Shown piece by piece: positions 24,266 through 35,540 of a stretch of DNA of 64,000 nucleotides. The stretch comes from Mixophyes australis (Eukaryota > Chordata > Amphibia > Anura > Limnodynastidae): positions 61,708,789 to 61,772,788 of the forward strand of contig JAVHZZ010000003.1 in assembly GCA_036250195.1 (NCBI GenBank), read 5' to 3'. Below the pieces are notes generated by a model. That model worked only from the letters and a program-made list of their open reading frames with translations, did not search any database and was not told the DNA's origin. How positions within the stretch are numbered: the stretch's first letter is position 1; the number at the start of each line of letters is the position of its first letter. A program made the position numbers and the translations under genes.

Positions 24266-25257
24266 TCTGGTCATCCCGTTAAAAGAATCCAGTTGTGTCT
24301 GGTTCTACTGCTGAGAGAAAACCCATAAATGTCACCACCAGCTATAATGAGAGCCCAAGACTAAAATACTTGTATACACTAAGGGCCTCATATAGATTTT
24401 GGAGTAAATCCAGCTTAGAAGGTGCAAATTCATGTTGCGTTGCAGTGGGGACAAATTTAAAATGTACAGGGTTTAATTTAAAATGCCAGAGTTCAGAGGA
24501 GGTGCATCAAAACTTATTCCTAAATCACAGTGTGACATTAGTATATCCCTTGCACGCAAAGTGTTTTTTTGCAATTTGCTCTCCTTGCATCTCATAATGG
24601 TTGGTCCAGGGGCCTCCTGTAGCTTGTTCCTGACTTGAAATGAGGTTGTTATGATTATGGCATAATCAGGAGTTAGGAAAATAATATATAAAGGTTATGA
24701 TTACTTCCATAGATATGAGTACCTGTGACATCCCTGTGTTTAAGTAAACCAGGGGTTAATATATTGGGAGATCTGCTGTATGTCAGCAGGGATTGTTTAT
24801 GCAGTGAGAACTGGGACCCAGCTACAAGATAAGATCAGCCTGCCACCTTTGCTTTATGGCTAGCCCAGATGCTATGAATACTAAACACACTAGTGCTGGT
24901 CCCTCCAAGTGCACTATGTTTTATATAGGATCCAGCATACATCAAAGCAATTCTTTTCATAATCTATATAGTCTGATAGGGAGCATAGAGAAACTATGTA
25001 TCTTCCAGGGTGCCCACATTTCATTGCGATGTTTTATATGTCTGCAAATTCATATTCTCTTTAATGGAATTGTCATTAAAGCTCATTATGGTTTAGGAAA
25101 GGGATATCCTAGTTATAGAATTCATCGCTTAGAAGTAATTCGGAGCAAAAGGACCATAAAAGGAATCATAAAAAAGGATTAGCACACTCACAGACTTTTT
25201 TTTAGTGACCTTACAGTGAAGTAGGACTTGGGGGTGGCAAAAGAATGTTTAAAGGTT
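24266..25257. other. No gene seen
   Basis: A 108-codon plus-strand ORF at 24856-25182 has no recognisable domain and is treated as chance. Otherwise nothing identified. Confidence 0.45.
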
Positions 25258-25260
25258 ATG

Positions 25261-25378
25261 GGGGTAAATGTATTAACCTGCGGATTTTGCAAGGCACCGA
25301 TATTCGGCCACTTTGCAGGGGAAATTTAAAACCGCATATCGCCGACTTGCAAAATCCGCAGTTTAATACGTTTACCCC
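25261..25378. mobile_element. Fold-back MITE (118 bp), TSD ATG
   Basis: GGGGTAAATGTATTAA at the left and its imperfect complement TTAATACGTTTACCCC at the right, with further pairing of GCGGATTTTGCAAG and CTTGCAAAATCCGC. ATG flanks both ends (25258-25260 and 25379-25381). Different family from the 175-bp palindromic MITE. Confidence 0.75.
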
Positions 25379-25381
25379 ATG

Positions 25382-26550
25382 GAGTTAATATCGAGGATTG
25401 TCAGTTCTCGGGGCTCATTCTTTTCTACTGATGAATTGTTCTGACTTTATAACCTTCCCCAGGTAACAGAATAGATGAGTATGATATGATTGTTTCTGGT
25501 GTATTGCTATTTATTTTAAGAAACTTAATTGCAATTGTATTTCTATATGTCATTTTGTTATGCTTTTAATACAATAAGCATTGTGACTTTGTCATATTAA
25601 GCTCAATTTAATAACATTCTGCCTTTGAGCTCTTGAGTTTGAGGATTAACGTGTCATATAGGCTTGGTTGTTATAACGCTACATTTAAGGCAGATGATTG
25701 GTTACGAGTAATTCAGATTAAATAAAGTTGTGATTGTATTTTGGGATGTTAAGGACTAACTGAATTTCCTAAAAAAAAAAATTAAAACATAATAATAATC
25801 TTGAACTAAATCTTAGTGGTGGCAGAACTGGGTGTTTAATAGTGAATGTGAGTTATAATTTTGGGAGATTTTAATATTTTTTAGACAGACCATGTGGCTT
25901 TGTTTTGCATAACACTTTCACACCCATACATCACTCATGCCACGATGAGGATTGTCATGACAGAGGCCCATACTCTAAATGCTTGTAGTTGTACATTGCT
26001 ATTAGGTGATTTTGTTTATTTTATATTTTAGTACAATGATAATCTTATGTGTTTTTGGGTACAAATTATATTTCATGTAAAAATATTTTAAGCCAAATAT
26101 TCCACTCACCTGAATCCATGTTTATCTATAGAAATAGCACTGCCATTTTTTATGCTGTCTGTATTATTTAATGGTTGAGTGACCTTTGTGACATTGTGAT
26201 GGCATTAATTATCTTACTGTCAGTTTTAGCTCTAGAGTTTTACCTCTAGAGATTGATATATAAACCCAATTACTAGTAATACACTTTTGATAACTGTCAT
26301 CACATCCCACTTATCTCAAGGTCAGTTCATCAGATTCATGAAACTGTGCTCTGATCATATTGCTTTTCAATGTTGGTAAACAAACAGTATGAATGGTAGG
26401 GGGTGTAATATGGCCTACGTTCAGAAAACATGGAATGTTAATATATATTCTCACAATATACAATTGAATCAGACTTTTAATAAAACTGATAAATCTAAAG
26501 CATAGTCTTACATCTTTGTCTTTATTAGTTAACTGTGTTTGTCTCCAATT
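25382..26550. other. No gene seen; AT-rich
   Basis: No domain-bearing frame or clear repeat. Confidence 0.5.
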
Positions 26551-26613
26551 GTAAAGCGCTACGGAACATGTTGGCACTATATAAATAAATGATGATGATG
26601 ATGATGATGATGA
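26551..26613 (+). mobile_element. SINE/LINE 3' tail with (GAT)n
   Basis: AAAGCGCTACGGAACATGTT, ACTATATAAATAAATGATG and then GAT repeats; same tail type as the SINEs at 13728 and 41488. Confidence 0.75.
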
Positions 26614-26800
26614 AGGTTAAATTTGTTACCATGTTCTTTGCATTGAAATAGTGCACAATGATATAAAGGCAAATTCCGTATTACCTTTGTGTATACTAAT
26701 TAGAGATGGGCGGGTCCGGTTCTCCGAGAACCGAACCCACTCAAACTTTGGGTATCCGAGTACCGAGCTGAGCAGCTCGGTACTCTCCCGCCCGTTCCGA

Positions 26801-26880
26801 ATCCAAATCGAGGCCGAACGTCATCGTGACGTCGTCGGATCTCGGGGCTCGGTTCTCGCGATACTTCAACTTTATAAATA
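26801..26880 (+). promoter_or_regulatory. Putative hAT promoter: CRE-like palindrome and TATA box
   Basis: ACGTCATCGTGACGTCGTC (from about 26818) contains TGACGTC, the CREB/ATF core, in an inverted arrangement. TATAAATA follows at 26873-26880. Copy 1 keeps the CRE-like block but its TATA position reads ATTAAAAAATA. A transcript from here would run through the 100-bp array before the ATG at 28473. Inference from motifs only. Confidence 0.45.
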
Positions 26881-27049
26881 CACGCCTCCACAGCAATCCA
26901 TCGCCATTTGACAGAGGGAGAGAGCAGGGTGTAGTCATAGGCTAATTAGAGCAGGGACAGAGAATACAATATTGTTCTTGCAATTGCTCTAACCAAAATC
27001 GCTAGTGCAGAGAGGAGGATAGAGGTTTATTATTTTTTCTTAATATTTG

Positions 27050-28468
27050 GCACTCCCCAGCGCTTTTGGGGTGTCCCCCATAATTGTGCATAAATATTTC
27101 TGGCTGTCAAAAGTCATATCTGTCAGCAGTATCTACTAAATAATTTTTAGCACTCCTCAGTGCTTTTGGGGTGTCCTCCCTAATTGTGCATAAATATTTC
27201 TGGCTGTCAAAAGTCATATCTGTCAGCAGTATCTACTAAATAATTTTTAGCACTCCTCAGTGCTTTCGGGGTGTCCTCCCTAATTGTGCATTAATATTTC
27301 TGGCTGTCAAAAGTCATAACTGTCAGCAGTATCTACTAAATAATTTTTAGCACTCCTCAGTGCTTTTGGGGTGTCCTCCCTAATTGTGCATTAATATTTC
27401 TGGCTGTCAAAAGTCATATCTGTCAGCAGTATCTACTAAATAATTTTTAGCACTCCTCAGTGCTTTTGGGGTGTCCTCCCTAATTGTGCATTAATATTTC
27501 TGGCTGTCAAAAGTCATATCTGTCAGCAGTATCTACGAAATAATTTTTAGCACTCCTCAGTGCTTTTGGGGTGTCCGCCCTAATTGTGCATTAATATTTC
27601 TGGCTGTCAAAAGTCATAACTGTCAGCAGTATCTACTAAATAATTTTTAGCACTCAGTGCTTTTGGGGTGTCCTCCCTAATTGTGCATTAATATTTCTGG
27701 CTGTCAAAAGTCATATCTGTCAGCAGTATCTACTAAATAATTTTTAGCACTCCTCAGTGCTTTTGGGGTGTCCTCCCTAATTGTGCATTAATATTTCTGG
27801 CTGTCAAAAGTCATATCTGTCAGCAGTATCTACTAAATAATTTTTAGCACTCCTCGGTGCTTTTGGGGTGTCCTCCCTAATTGTGCATTAATATTTCTGG
27901 CTGTCAAAAGTCATATCTGTCAGCAGTATCTACTAAATAATTATTAGCACTCCTCAGTGCTTTTGGGGTGTCCTCCCTAATTGTGCATTAATATTTCTGG
28001 CTTTCAAAAGTCATAACTGTCAGCAGTATCTACTAAATAATTTTTAGCACTCCTCAGTGCTTTTGGGGTGTCCTCCCTAATTGTGCATTAATATTTCTGG
28101 CTGTCAAAAGTCATATCTGTCAGCAGTATCTACTAAATAATTTTTAGCACTCCTCAGTGCTTTTGGGGTGTCCTCCCTAATTGTGCATTAATATTTCTGG
28201 CTGTCAAAAGTCATAACTGTCAGCAGTATCTACTAAATAATTTTTAGCACTCCTCAGTGCTTTTGGGGTGTCCTACCTAATTGTGCATTAATATTTCTGG
28301 CTGTCAAAAGTCATATCTGTCAGCAGTATCAACTAAATCATTTTTAGCACTCCTCAGTGCTTTTGGGGTGTCCTCCCTAATTGTGCATTATTATTTCTGG
28401 CTGTCAAAAGTCATAACTGTCAGCAGTATCAACTAAATAATTTTTAGCACTCCCCAGTGGTTTGCGCT
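27050..28468 (+). repeat. 5' subterminal array of hAT copy 2 (14-15 units of 100 bp)
   Basis: Exactly 100-bp spacing of TAATTTTTAGCACTCCTCAG across most of the array (27141, 27241, 27341 and onward). Each unit has the mini-palindrome GCACT-CCTC-AGTGC; the unit near 27650 has lost just the 4-nt loop. Units differ from one another by only a few bases, so the array has been homogenised or recently expanded. It ends at the transposase start. Confidence 0.95.
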
Positions 28469-28472
28469 CAGA

Positions 28473-31466
28473 ATGGATTCAAAGCAGTCCACATATGATC
28501 TGAATGAGCAACCAGGTTCTGTCACCATTCCTGATGTTAGTGTTCCCAGTACGTCATCTGGCCAAGGCGATGTCAAACAACAGAGTGTTTTCAAATTAGT
28601 GCAAAAAACAAAAACCCCCAAAAAATTTACTGTATTGAAGCAAAAAAGAAGTGTAACTGAGCAAAAGTTAAGTGACGATAAAAAAAAAATTGCAAGCATG
28701 CCATTCTACACACGCAGTGGCAAAGAGAGAATGAGGCCTTCACCTTTGGCTATTAGTGGCAGATCCCAAAAAGTTACCCAGCCTACAATTGGTGCACAAC
28801 TACTGTTACGCGTCAAAGCCGAGCTGCAAGATAACAGTGAGGCATTACAGGAGAATATTTGCTCTGATTCACAAATGACAACAATCCCTGTGGAGAGTCC
28901 ATCCAACAGTGGGATGTCTAATCGTGAGCATTCTGCTGATGTGTGCCTTAATAGCCCGAGTGTAGCCGGTGATACCCAAATTGAGGATGCCACTTTGGAA
29001 TTAGTAGAGGATGAGGGGGAGATTTGTGTAGGCGACGAGGGTGCTAATGAGGATGTTGATGAGGATGAGGTTGTTTGTGTAAGTCCTGCACCAGTGGCAG
29101 CAGTTCTGGCACGTGACAAGAAAAAGGCCATTGTCATGCCTGGGCATAAAACAAAAAAATCTACTTCTTATGTGTGGAATTATTTCTACCCAAATCCAGA
29201 CAACAATTGTATAGCCATTTGTAATGTATGTCAAGCCACAGTCAGTCGAGGGAGGGACCTTAACCATCTTGGAACCTCGTCTATGTTACGCCATTTAACG
29301 AGAGTTCATGGCAAAGTGTTGGGAAAAGCTGAAAGTTCTTCCCAAAAGAATACAAGCACTCCCTCATCAGCTAAGACCCTCCGCTCACCGACATACCGAC
29401 GGCTACAAAATACACCCACCACACCATCCTCATCAATATCCTCAGTAGCGCTCGGAGTTAGCCCGGCATCCCACTTAAGGCTGAAAGACTCCGGCACTAT
29501 TATTGATTCCTCTGAAGAAAGCGTTAGTCCTGCTGCTGCTATTGCTGCTGCTGGGGGTGAATCGTCATCCCAGAGGCAGGTTAATAAAATGAGCAGTCCT
29601 ACATTTCAGCAATTAACTGTGAAACAATCATTTGCGAGGGGAAGCAAATATGACAGCAGTCACCCAGTCGCCAAGCGAATCACAGACGCCATGGCTGCAA
29701 TGTTAGTGTTAGATCTGCGTCCAATCTCCACAATAAACGCAGCTGGTTTTTCACAGTTAATTGAGGTTTTGTGTCCGCGTTACAGAATTCCATCGTGACA
29801 CCATTTCTCCTGTAAAGCTATTCCACAACTATACCAAAAAGTGTGTAAAAATGTAGAGATTGCGCTGAAAAATGCCATTCTGCCCACTGTTCACTTAACC
29901 ACAGATATGTGGACAAGTGGAAGTGGCCAAACCAAAGACTATATGACTGTGACAGCCCACTGGGTTGGTCATTCACCTTCACCAGCAGGAACAGCAGCAG
30001 CATGTACACCACTACGTAACATTTGTCACAGGCAGGCCACTCTTTGTATCACCGGTTTCACTAACAGGCATACGGCTGACAATTTGTTACGCAAACTGAG
30101 AGATGTGATTGATGCATGGCTTATACCACTCGGACTCTCCCCAGGGTATGTCATTTCAGATAACGCCAACAATATAGTGCGAGCATTACAGCTGGGTGAT
30201 TTCCAACATATTCACTGTTTTGCTCACACCCTCAACTTGGTGGTGCAGAACTTCCTACGAAATAACCGTGAGGTGCAGGAGATGCTTTCGGTGGCCCGTC
30301 AAATTTCAGGCCATTTCAGGCATTCAGCCACAGCATGTAGGAGATTACAGCAGCTCCAAGAGCAGTTTAACTTGCCCTGCCACCAACTTAAGCAAGAGGT
30401 GGTAACTCGGTGGAATTCCACCCTGTACATGCTTCAGAGGATAGAGGAACAGCGCAAAGCCATCCAAGCATATTGCACAAGCCATGACATTGGGAAAGGA
30501 GGGGGGATGTATTTCACTCTTGCACAGTGGGGAATCATTTCAGTGCTGTGCAAGGTGCTGAAACCATTTGAAGTTTTGACATGTGAGGTGAGTGCAGACT
30601 CTGCTAGTTTGAGCCAAGTCATTCCTTTAATTAGACTATTGGAAAAGCAGCTTGAGAAAATGAAGGAGGAGCTGAAAGCAAGCAATTCAGCAAAGTATGT
30701 TGGCCTTGTCGATCAAGTACTTAATTTGCTTCACAATGATCCTCCAGTTATTAAGATCTTGAACTCGGATCAGTACGTTTTGGCCACTGTGCTTGATCCA
30801 AGGTTTAAAACCTACATTGAGTCTTTACTTGTAAATGAGCGAGATGTGAACTTTTGCAAGGAGCTATTGTTCAGCAAGTTGGCCGCTGAACTGGGCCTCG
30901 GCTTGACAACGTGTCCTCCTTCACTTTCTCAAGCTGTTGCTCGTAAAAAATTAAATTTCCAAAAAAGAAGCAGGGAAGACACAGGGGGCAGACCAGAACA
31001 ATTTAACATCTGGGCTGGTTTGAAGGATTTTTCAAAGAAATGTGTCACCTTGCCCATAACTCCATCCAATATGAGTATAAACATGCAAAGGATGGTGGAG
31101 GATTACTTTCAAGAGGTAGTTGATATGGAAATGTCAGACAGTCCCTTTCCTTACTGGGAAGAAAAGCAGGCCATTTGGAAACCCATGTACAAACTTGCTT
31201 TGCAATACCTAAGCTGCCCACCCCCCAGTGTGTACTCTGAACGAGTGTTCAGCACAGCAGGGAACTTAGTCAGTGATCGCCGTAGAAGGTTACTTCCCAA
31301 AAATGTGGAGAAAATGATGTTTATAAAAATGAACTACATCTTCCACGAGGAAGGCCTTCACCATCCAAGACATCCAAGCACTGACTGTTCTCTAATGGCG
31401 GATTCAAGCGGCGATGAATTGATAGTCTGTGATGATGACGTACACACTGATGAGGGTGAGGATTAA
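28473..31466 (+). pseudogene. hAT transposase, about 1,000-codon frame with one internal TGA
   Basis: One reading frame from the ATG at 28473 to TAA at 31466, interrupted only by TGA at 29796-29798. Copy 1 has CGA there, so this is a CpG-type nonsense change. Domains: Ser/Thr-rich and acidic N-terminus; BED zinc finger around residues 225-280 (CNVC, then HLTRVH); RNase H-like catalytic core with Asp in TTDMWTS (about residue 477) and Asp in SDNANN (about 562), with CFAHTLN beside it; and the third catalytic residue, Glu in SERVFS (about 920), inside the hAT dimerisation block. This DDE arrangement matches Hermes/Ac-type enzymes, and ZBED proteins are host relatives. The final stop also appears premature relative to copy 1 (TAA where copy 1 has GAA). 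Confidence 0.93.
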
Positions 31467-31646
31467 GCTGAAGATGATGCCGATAACATCTTTTTAAAAC
31501 TGTATATGTAAGTGTAGGGTGCAATCTACCCCTAAAGAGGAAAGGGACTTGTGGCATTTCCATATCACATACCATCTTGAAAGGCTGCTGTTAGGGCAAT
31601 TTATCCTTAAGGGTAGGGTGTCATAGACAGAGTGACCCTAAACTGG

Positions 31647-32150
31647 CTTTGTCCATTTTTCATAATATTGTACAGTCTATAATGGCTGAATTTTTGGGTA
31701 TTTTATACAAGTGGAGGGGGGCCTAGAGAGACAGAAACCAAACTGGCTTTCTTCATGTCAATTAATATTGTACGGTCTATAATGGCTGAATTTTTGGGTA
31801 TTTTATACAAGTGGAGGGGGGCCTAGAGAGACAGAAACCAAACTGGCTTTCTTCATGTCAATTAATATTGTACAGTCTATAATGGCTGAATTTTTTGGTA
31901 TTTTATACAAGTGGAGGGGGGCCTAGAGAGACAGAAACCAAACTGGCTTTCTCCATGTCAATTAATATTGTACAGTCTATAATGGCTGAATTTTTTAGTA
32001 TTTTATATAAGTGGAGGGGGGCCTAGAGAGACAGAAACCAAACTGGCTTTCTCCATGTCAATTAATATTGTAAAGTCTATAATGGCTGAATTTTTTGGTA
32101 TTTTATACAAGTGGAGGGGGGCCTTGAGAGACAGAAACCAAACTGGCTTT
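31647..32150 (+). repeat. 3' subterminal array of hAT copy 2 (five units of 100 bp)
   Basis: AATGGCTGAATTTTT recurs at 31681, 31781, 31881, 31981 and 32081, with GTGGAGGGGGGCC and AGACAGAAACCAAACTGGC in each unit. Copy 1 has only one unit. The unit sequence is unrelated by eye to the 5' array although the period is the same. Confidence 0.93.
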
Positions 32151-32573
32151 TTCCATTTCTTTACATATTTAACTATAAGTGTAGGGTGTAATATACATTC
32201 AAAGACGATGGCTGCATTGCCAATATGCATAGATGGAGAGGAAGACAATCTGTTTTGTGTGTAGAATAGGCCTACCAACGAAGAATTAAACTGTTTTTTT
32301 GGATGATTTATTACCTCAACAATTAGATTACTTGTCTCTAAAACAGTTGGAGCACTAAATTGGGTTAATTTAGGCCCAAAAACATGGATTTTCCCAAAAA
32401 ATAGCAAAACAAAACCAAACAAAACCAAAACCAAAACCAAAACCAAAACACGCAATGGCGGTTTTGCAAAACCAAAACCAAAACACGACGGTAATCCAGA
32501 TCCAAAACCGAATCCAAAACCAAAACACGGGGGTCAGTGACCATCTCTAATACTAATACAATCATTAATTATT

Positions 32574-32575
<2 letters not shown>

Positions 32576-32621
<46 letters not shown>
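32576..32621. repeat. (AT)n microsatellite
   Basis: Pure AT dinucleotides. Confidence 0.95.
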
Positions 32622-32622
<1 letters not shown>

Positions 32623-33095
32623 TAATAATTAATGTTGCATAATTTCTGTTTTTACATAATGTCAAATAATACAGCAACTGTGACACATTAATGATGTTCT
32701 GAGGCATCTTTCTATACAACATCCTAAACATTTGTCTTGTACCACGACAACCACATGGAAATTCCTGCCGAAATGCTAAGGCGTCCCAAGGAAAAGTCTG
32801 TGAAGCTGCTCTTGCGGCTTTCTTTTCATTGGTCCAAAACCACCCAGAAATTATACATCTCTTGACAAATCTGTTGAGTAAAACATGTGAGCATGAATCT
32901 ATCATCAACGTATCCATAATTACAAGCCCGAGCATTTCCATGGCTTTTAGAGTATACTAAAACTTGTAAAACTAGAAGTGTTATCATGCCCTGAAAACTC
33001 GGCCCTTCTGGGACCTGTAGTGCTCCATGGCAATATACTATGAAATAAACACACCCACCATATAAAATTACTTTATTTGAAAACAAAAGACTTAC
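32622..33095. other. No supported gene
   Basis: Two overlapping minus-strand ORFs cover 32534-33086 without a domain I can name. The segment near 32980-33035 (GGGACCTGTAGTGCTCCATG) resembles a dispersed repeat also hinted at near 37780. Possibly 3'-flanking sequence of the acidic/basic tail at 33096. Confidence 0.35.
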
Positions 33096-33223
33096 TTAAT
33101 GTTTATTGTTTTCATTCTTTGATGCATACATAATTCCTTCCTTTCTTCTTATTTTCAACCTTTTCCATTGTTTCTTCCGCCTCTTTGCTTCATCATCATC
33201 ATCAGCAGCAGCAGCACTGGCAA
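33096..33223 (-). pseudogene. C-terminal coding remnant, acidic then basic (unidentified)
   Basis: On the minus strand, an open stretch ends in TAA at 33096 with ASAAAADDDDEAKRRKKQ and then a Lys/Arg-rich tail. It is cut off at 33224 by the CAGGGGC end of the adjacent transposon. The composition is nuclear-protein-like but simple, and the Ala/Asp runs come from GCT/GAT repeats. It could be the tail of a transposon gene or host exon, or chance. Confidence 0.25.
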
Positions 33224-34768
33224 CAGGGGCAAACGCAGGATTTGAGGTGGGGGGTTTCCACAGCACACCACCAGTGGGCGTGACCAGCATGCATGGGAGC
33301 GTAGCTATAATTTTAGACAGTGCTAGGTAGCTCTCCAACTCTTCCAATTCCCCTTTAAATACACAAGCAATGCTGTGTGCACTACTGTTAGGTGCATGCA
33401 GCTTCCCCTTCATGAGTAGAGCATTGTGAAGTGGGACATACCTCCCAACTGTCCCTGTAGTCGGGACAAAGTCCTGACTCAGTGGGTCAGTCTCCAAACT
33501 CAGGACTGCCCCACCAGAATCAGGACAGTTGGCAGAATGTCCTGCTCTCCTCTACCTGTTCTTCCCGCTTTCAATACTTGTTGCTGCCGCTTGGTTCCTA
33601 AGCTCAGTTGTGCTTGTCTGGATCCTGGAATGTTGACTTCCGGTTTGGAAATAGAATAGGTACATGACATATAGAAATATCAGCAATGAGTGAACCCAGT
33701 AGTACATGACTCTCAATCTATAGTACAATATCTGTATTCTGACTGAATTTCATCTGCACCGGAGTACACAGAGTCAGTATGCACTATATAATAATAAAGT
33801 AATCTTTTCCTGCGCTCATGCGCCCGGCTGTAAGACCGCTGGCCGGGCGCTGCGGCAGTAGTGTTAGCGCGTCCCGGTTGTTGCCCAGGCAACCGGGATG
33901 TAGGAGGCGGAAGTGACGTCCTGGTCGTCATGGAGACGGCCAGGACGCCTGGCGCTACCGGATGCGAGTCGCGGCAGCCCTTCGGGGAGCCACGGCTCAT
34001 AACATCCTTTTTCCAAAATTAATAGCGCCCTAACCACCCCAACATTAAATGAATTATCCCACCCTACATTGATAAGTTTGCACCAACCCCACTATTAAAT
34101 TAAATTGCCCCACCATCACCCCACAAACAAAATAACACACATTAATTAGCCACTACCTATCTCACACATTAGACTGACACAAGCCCCCTGCTGCCCTCAC
34201 ACACATTATACTGCCACAAGTTCCCTGCTGCCCTTACACACACTATACTGACACAAGCCCCCTGCTGCCCTCACACACATTATACTGCCACAAGCCCCCT
34301 GCTGCCCTCACACACATTAGACTGACACAAGCCCCCTGCTGCCCTCACACACATTGTATTGCCACAAGCCCCCTGCTGCCCTCACACACATTATACTGCC
34401 ACAAGCCCCCTGCTGCCCTCACACACATTAGACTGACACAAGCCCCACTGTCAACAAACAAACAAACACACACACTTTCACCTTGTTCTCTGCTGCATCA
34501 CAGCGCTGCTCAGACAGTAAGTGAAATGAGCACTTCCTGTCTGAGGCCAATCAGCCTTACGATTGGCTGCCTGTTGCTGACACTGACCGCCAATGATGTT
34601 TTTATTAACTTTCCTTTTCCCCACCACTCCCCTGCTCGCGGCACCTTCCCCGCACTTTGTCGCGAGCGGAGGAGGGGTGGGGAAAAAGAAAGTTAGTAAA
34701 AACATAAGGCACACCAGGCAGGGCAGGGGTTTCCAGAGACTAGGAAACTCCCCCTGCGTGCGCCCCTG
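33224..34768. mobile_element. Probable non-autonomous hAT-type element (1.5 kb)
   Basis: Left end CAGGGGCAAACGCAGGATTTG (from 33224) and right end GGAAACTCCCCCTGCGTGCG, then CCCCTG (to 34768), are imperfect inverted repeats of the CAGGGGC type common in vertebrate hATs. No convincing 8-bp TSD (ACTGGCAA versus GGCAAGAG). The interior holds the repeat shared with 14740-15240, a GC-rich block with a strong palindrome (33862-33902), and a 37-bp minisatellite. Confidence 0.6.
34150..34450 (+). repeat. 37-bp minisatellite (about eight units)
   Basis: ACAAGCCCCCTGCTGCCCTC recurs at 34179, 34216, 34253, 34290 and onward, alternating ATTATACTGCC and ATTAGACTGAC variants. Confidence 0.92.
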
Positions 34769-34776
34769 GGCAAGAG

Positions 34777-35540
34777 GTATTGCTGGAAGTAGGCATAAAT
34801 GGAGATTTGGGACACTCAGAATATGCTGTATCTCCAGGGGAAGGGCCACAGTTAGGCATTGCTGGTTTAAATCCGGATCTCACATTGTCGGCACGATAAG
34901 TGACGTAAATTGCAACTGCCAGCATTGAGTACAATCGGAATATATAGGAGGCATGTCTGTAATGTACAGTGTCTTTTTTTATGGTAAGTCTGGATTTCCA
35001 TCTTATAAGCATTCTTGAAATCGGAATTGTTTTGTAGTTATACACTCTGTCAGAATTATCAGTATCGCTAACATGACTACCATCGCTTTTAACAAGTGCA
35101 AAATTCCCAGGAGGAAAAGTTCCACACTGCAAGGTCATGCTAAGGTGACTGGTCCTGTAATTGGCTGAGAGCTGGCCAGGGGTTGGGAATGAGTGGGATG
35201 GATTTTCAGCCCCATGTTGCAATCTCCACTGCTGAGAAGGAGAGCAGAAGTCTGACAGTGTCCAGGAGGAAACAATAGTTGCTTAAACTAATTAACACAA
35301 TACTTATTGCTAGCTGATGAAGTGCAACTCACTTTTTTAACCCCTTCCAAGCTTTTATGATGTGGAAGGGGTTTTAGTTGCTTTAAACTTCTTACCTTCA
35401 TGGTGGGAGTGGGGGTTGCCGTAAAATAGTGTTGCAGCATCGTATATTCCAACTGGCCCATGTGCAACCCACCTGGCCATATTTAAGAATGAACGGTTGT
35501 AGTCCAATCTCCCTGCCTAGAGATGCAATATATATGTCAA
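34777..35540. other. No gene seen
   Basis: A 160-codon minus ORF at 34740-35222 has no recognisable domain and overlaps the transposon end; treated as chance. Confidence 0.4.

Larger units (their letters stand above)
26701..32549 (+). mobile_element. hAT DNA transposon, copy 2 (ZBED-like, nearly intact)
   Basis: Ends TAGAGATGGGCGGG and GACCATCTCTA, flanked by a perfect 8-bp TSD ATACTAAT at 26693-26700 and 32550-32557. Contents in order: CG-rich palindromic 5' end with CRE-like and TATA motifs, a 14-15-unit array of a 100-bp repeat, a transposase frame of about 1,000 codons, a five-unit array of a second 100-bp repeat, and an (AACCAA)-rich tail. Length is 5,849 bp versus 4,528 bp for copy 1; most of the difference is in array copy number. 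Confidence 0.95.

Noticed and set aside
24856..25182. 108-codon plus-strand ORF as a gene
   Set aside because: No recognisable domain, AT-rich surroundings, no splice or repeat support.
33224..34776. An exact 8-bp TSD for the 1.5-kb hAT-type element
   Set aside because: The flanks ACTGGCAA and GGCAAGAG share only an offset GGCAA; not accepted as a duplication.
34740..35222. 160-codon minus-strand ORF as a gene
   Set aside because: Overlaps a transposon end, no domain recognised, composition unremarkable.
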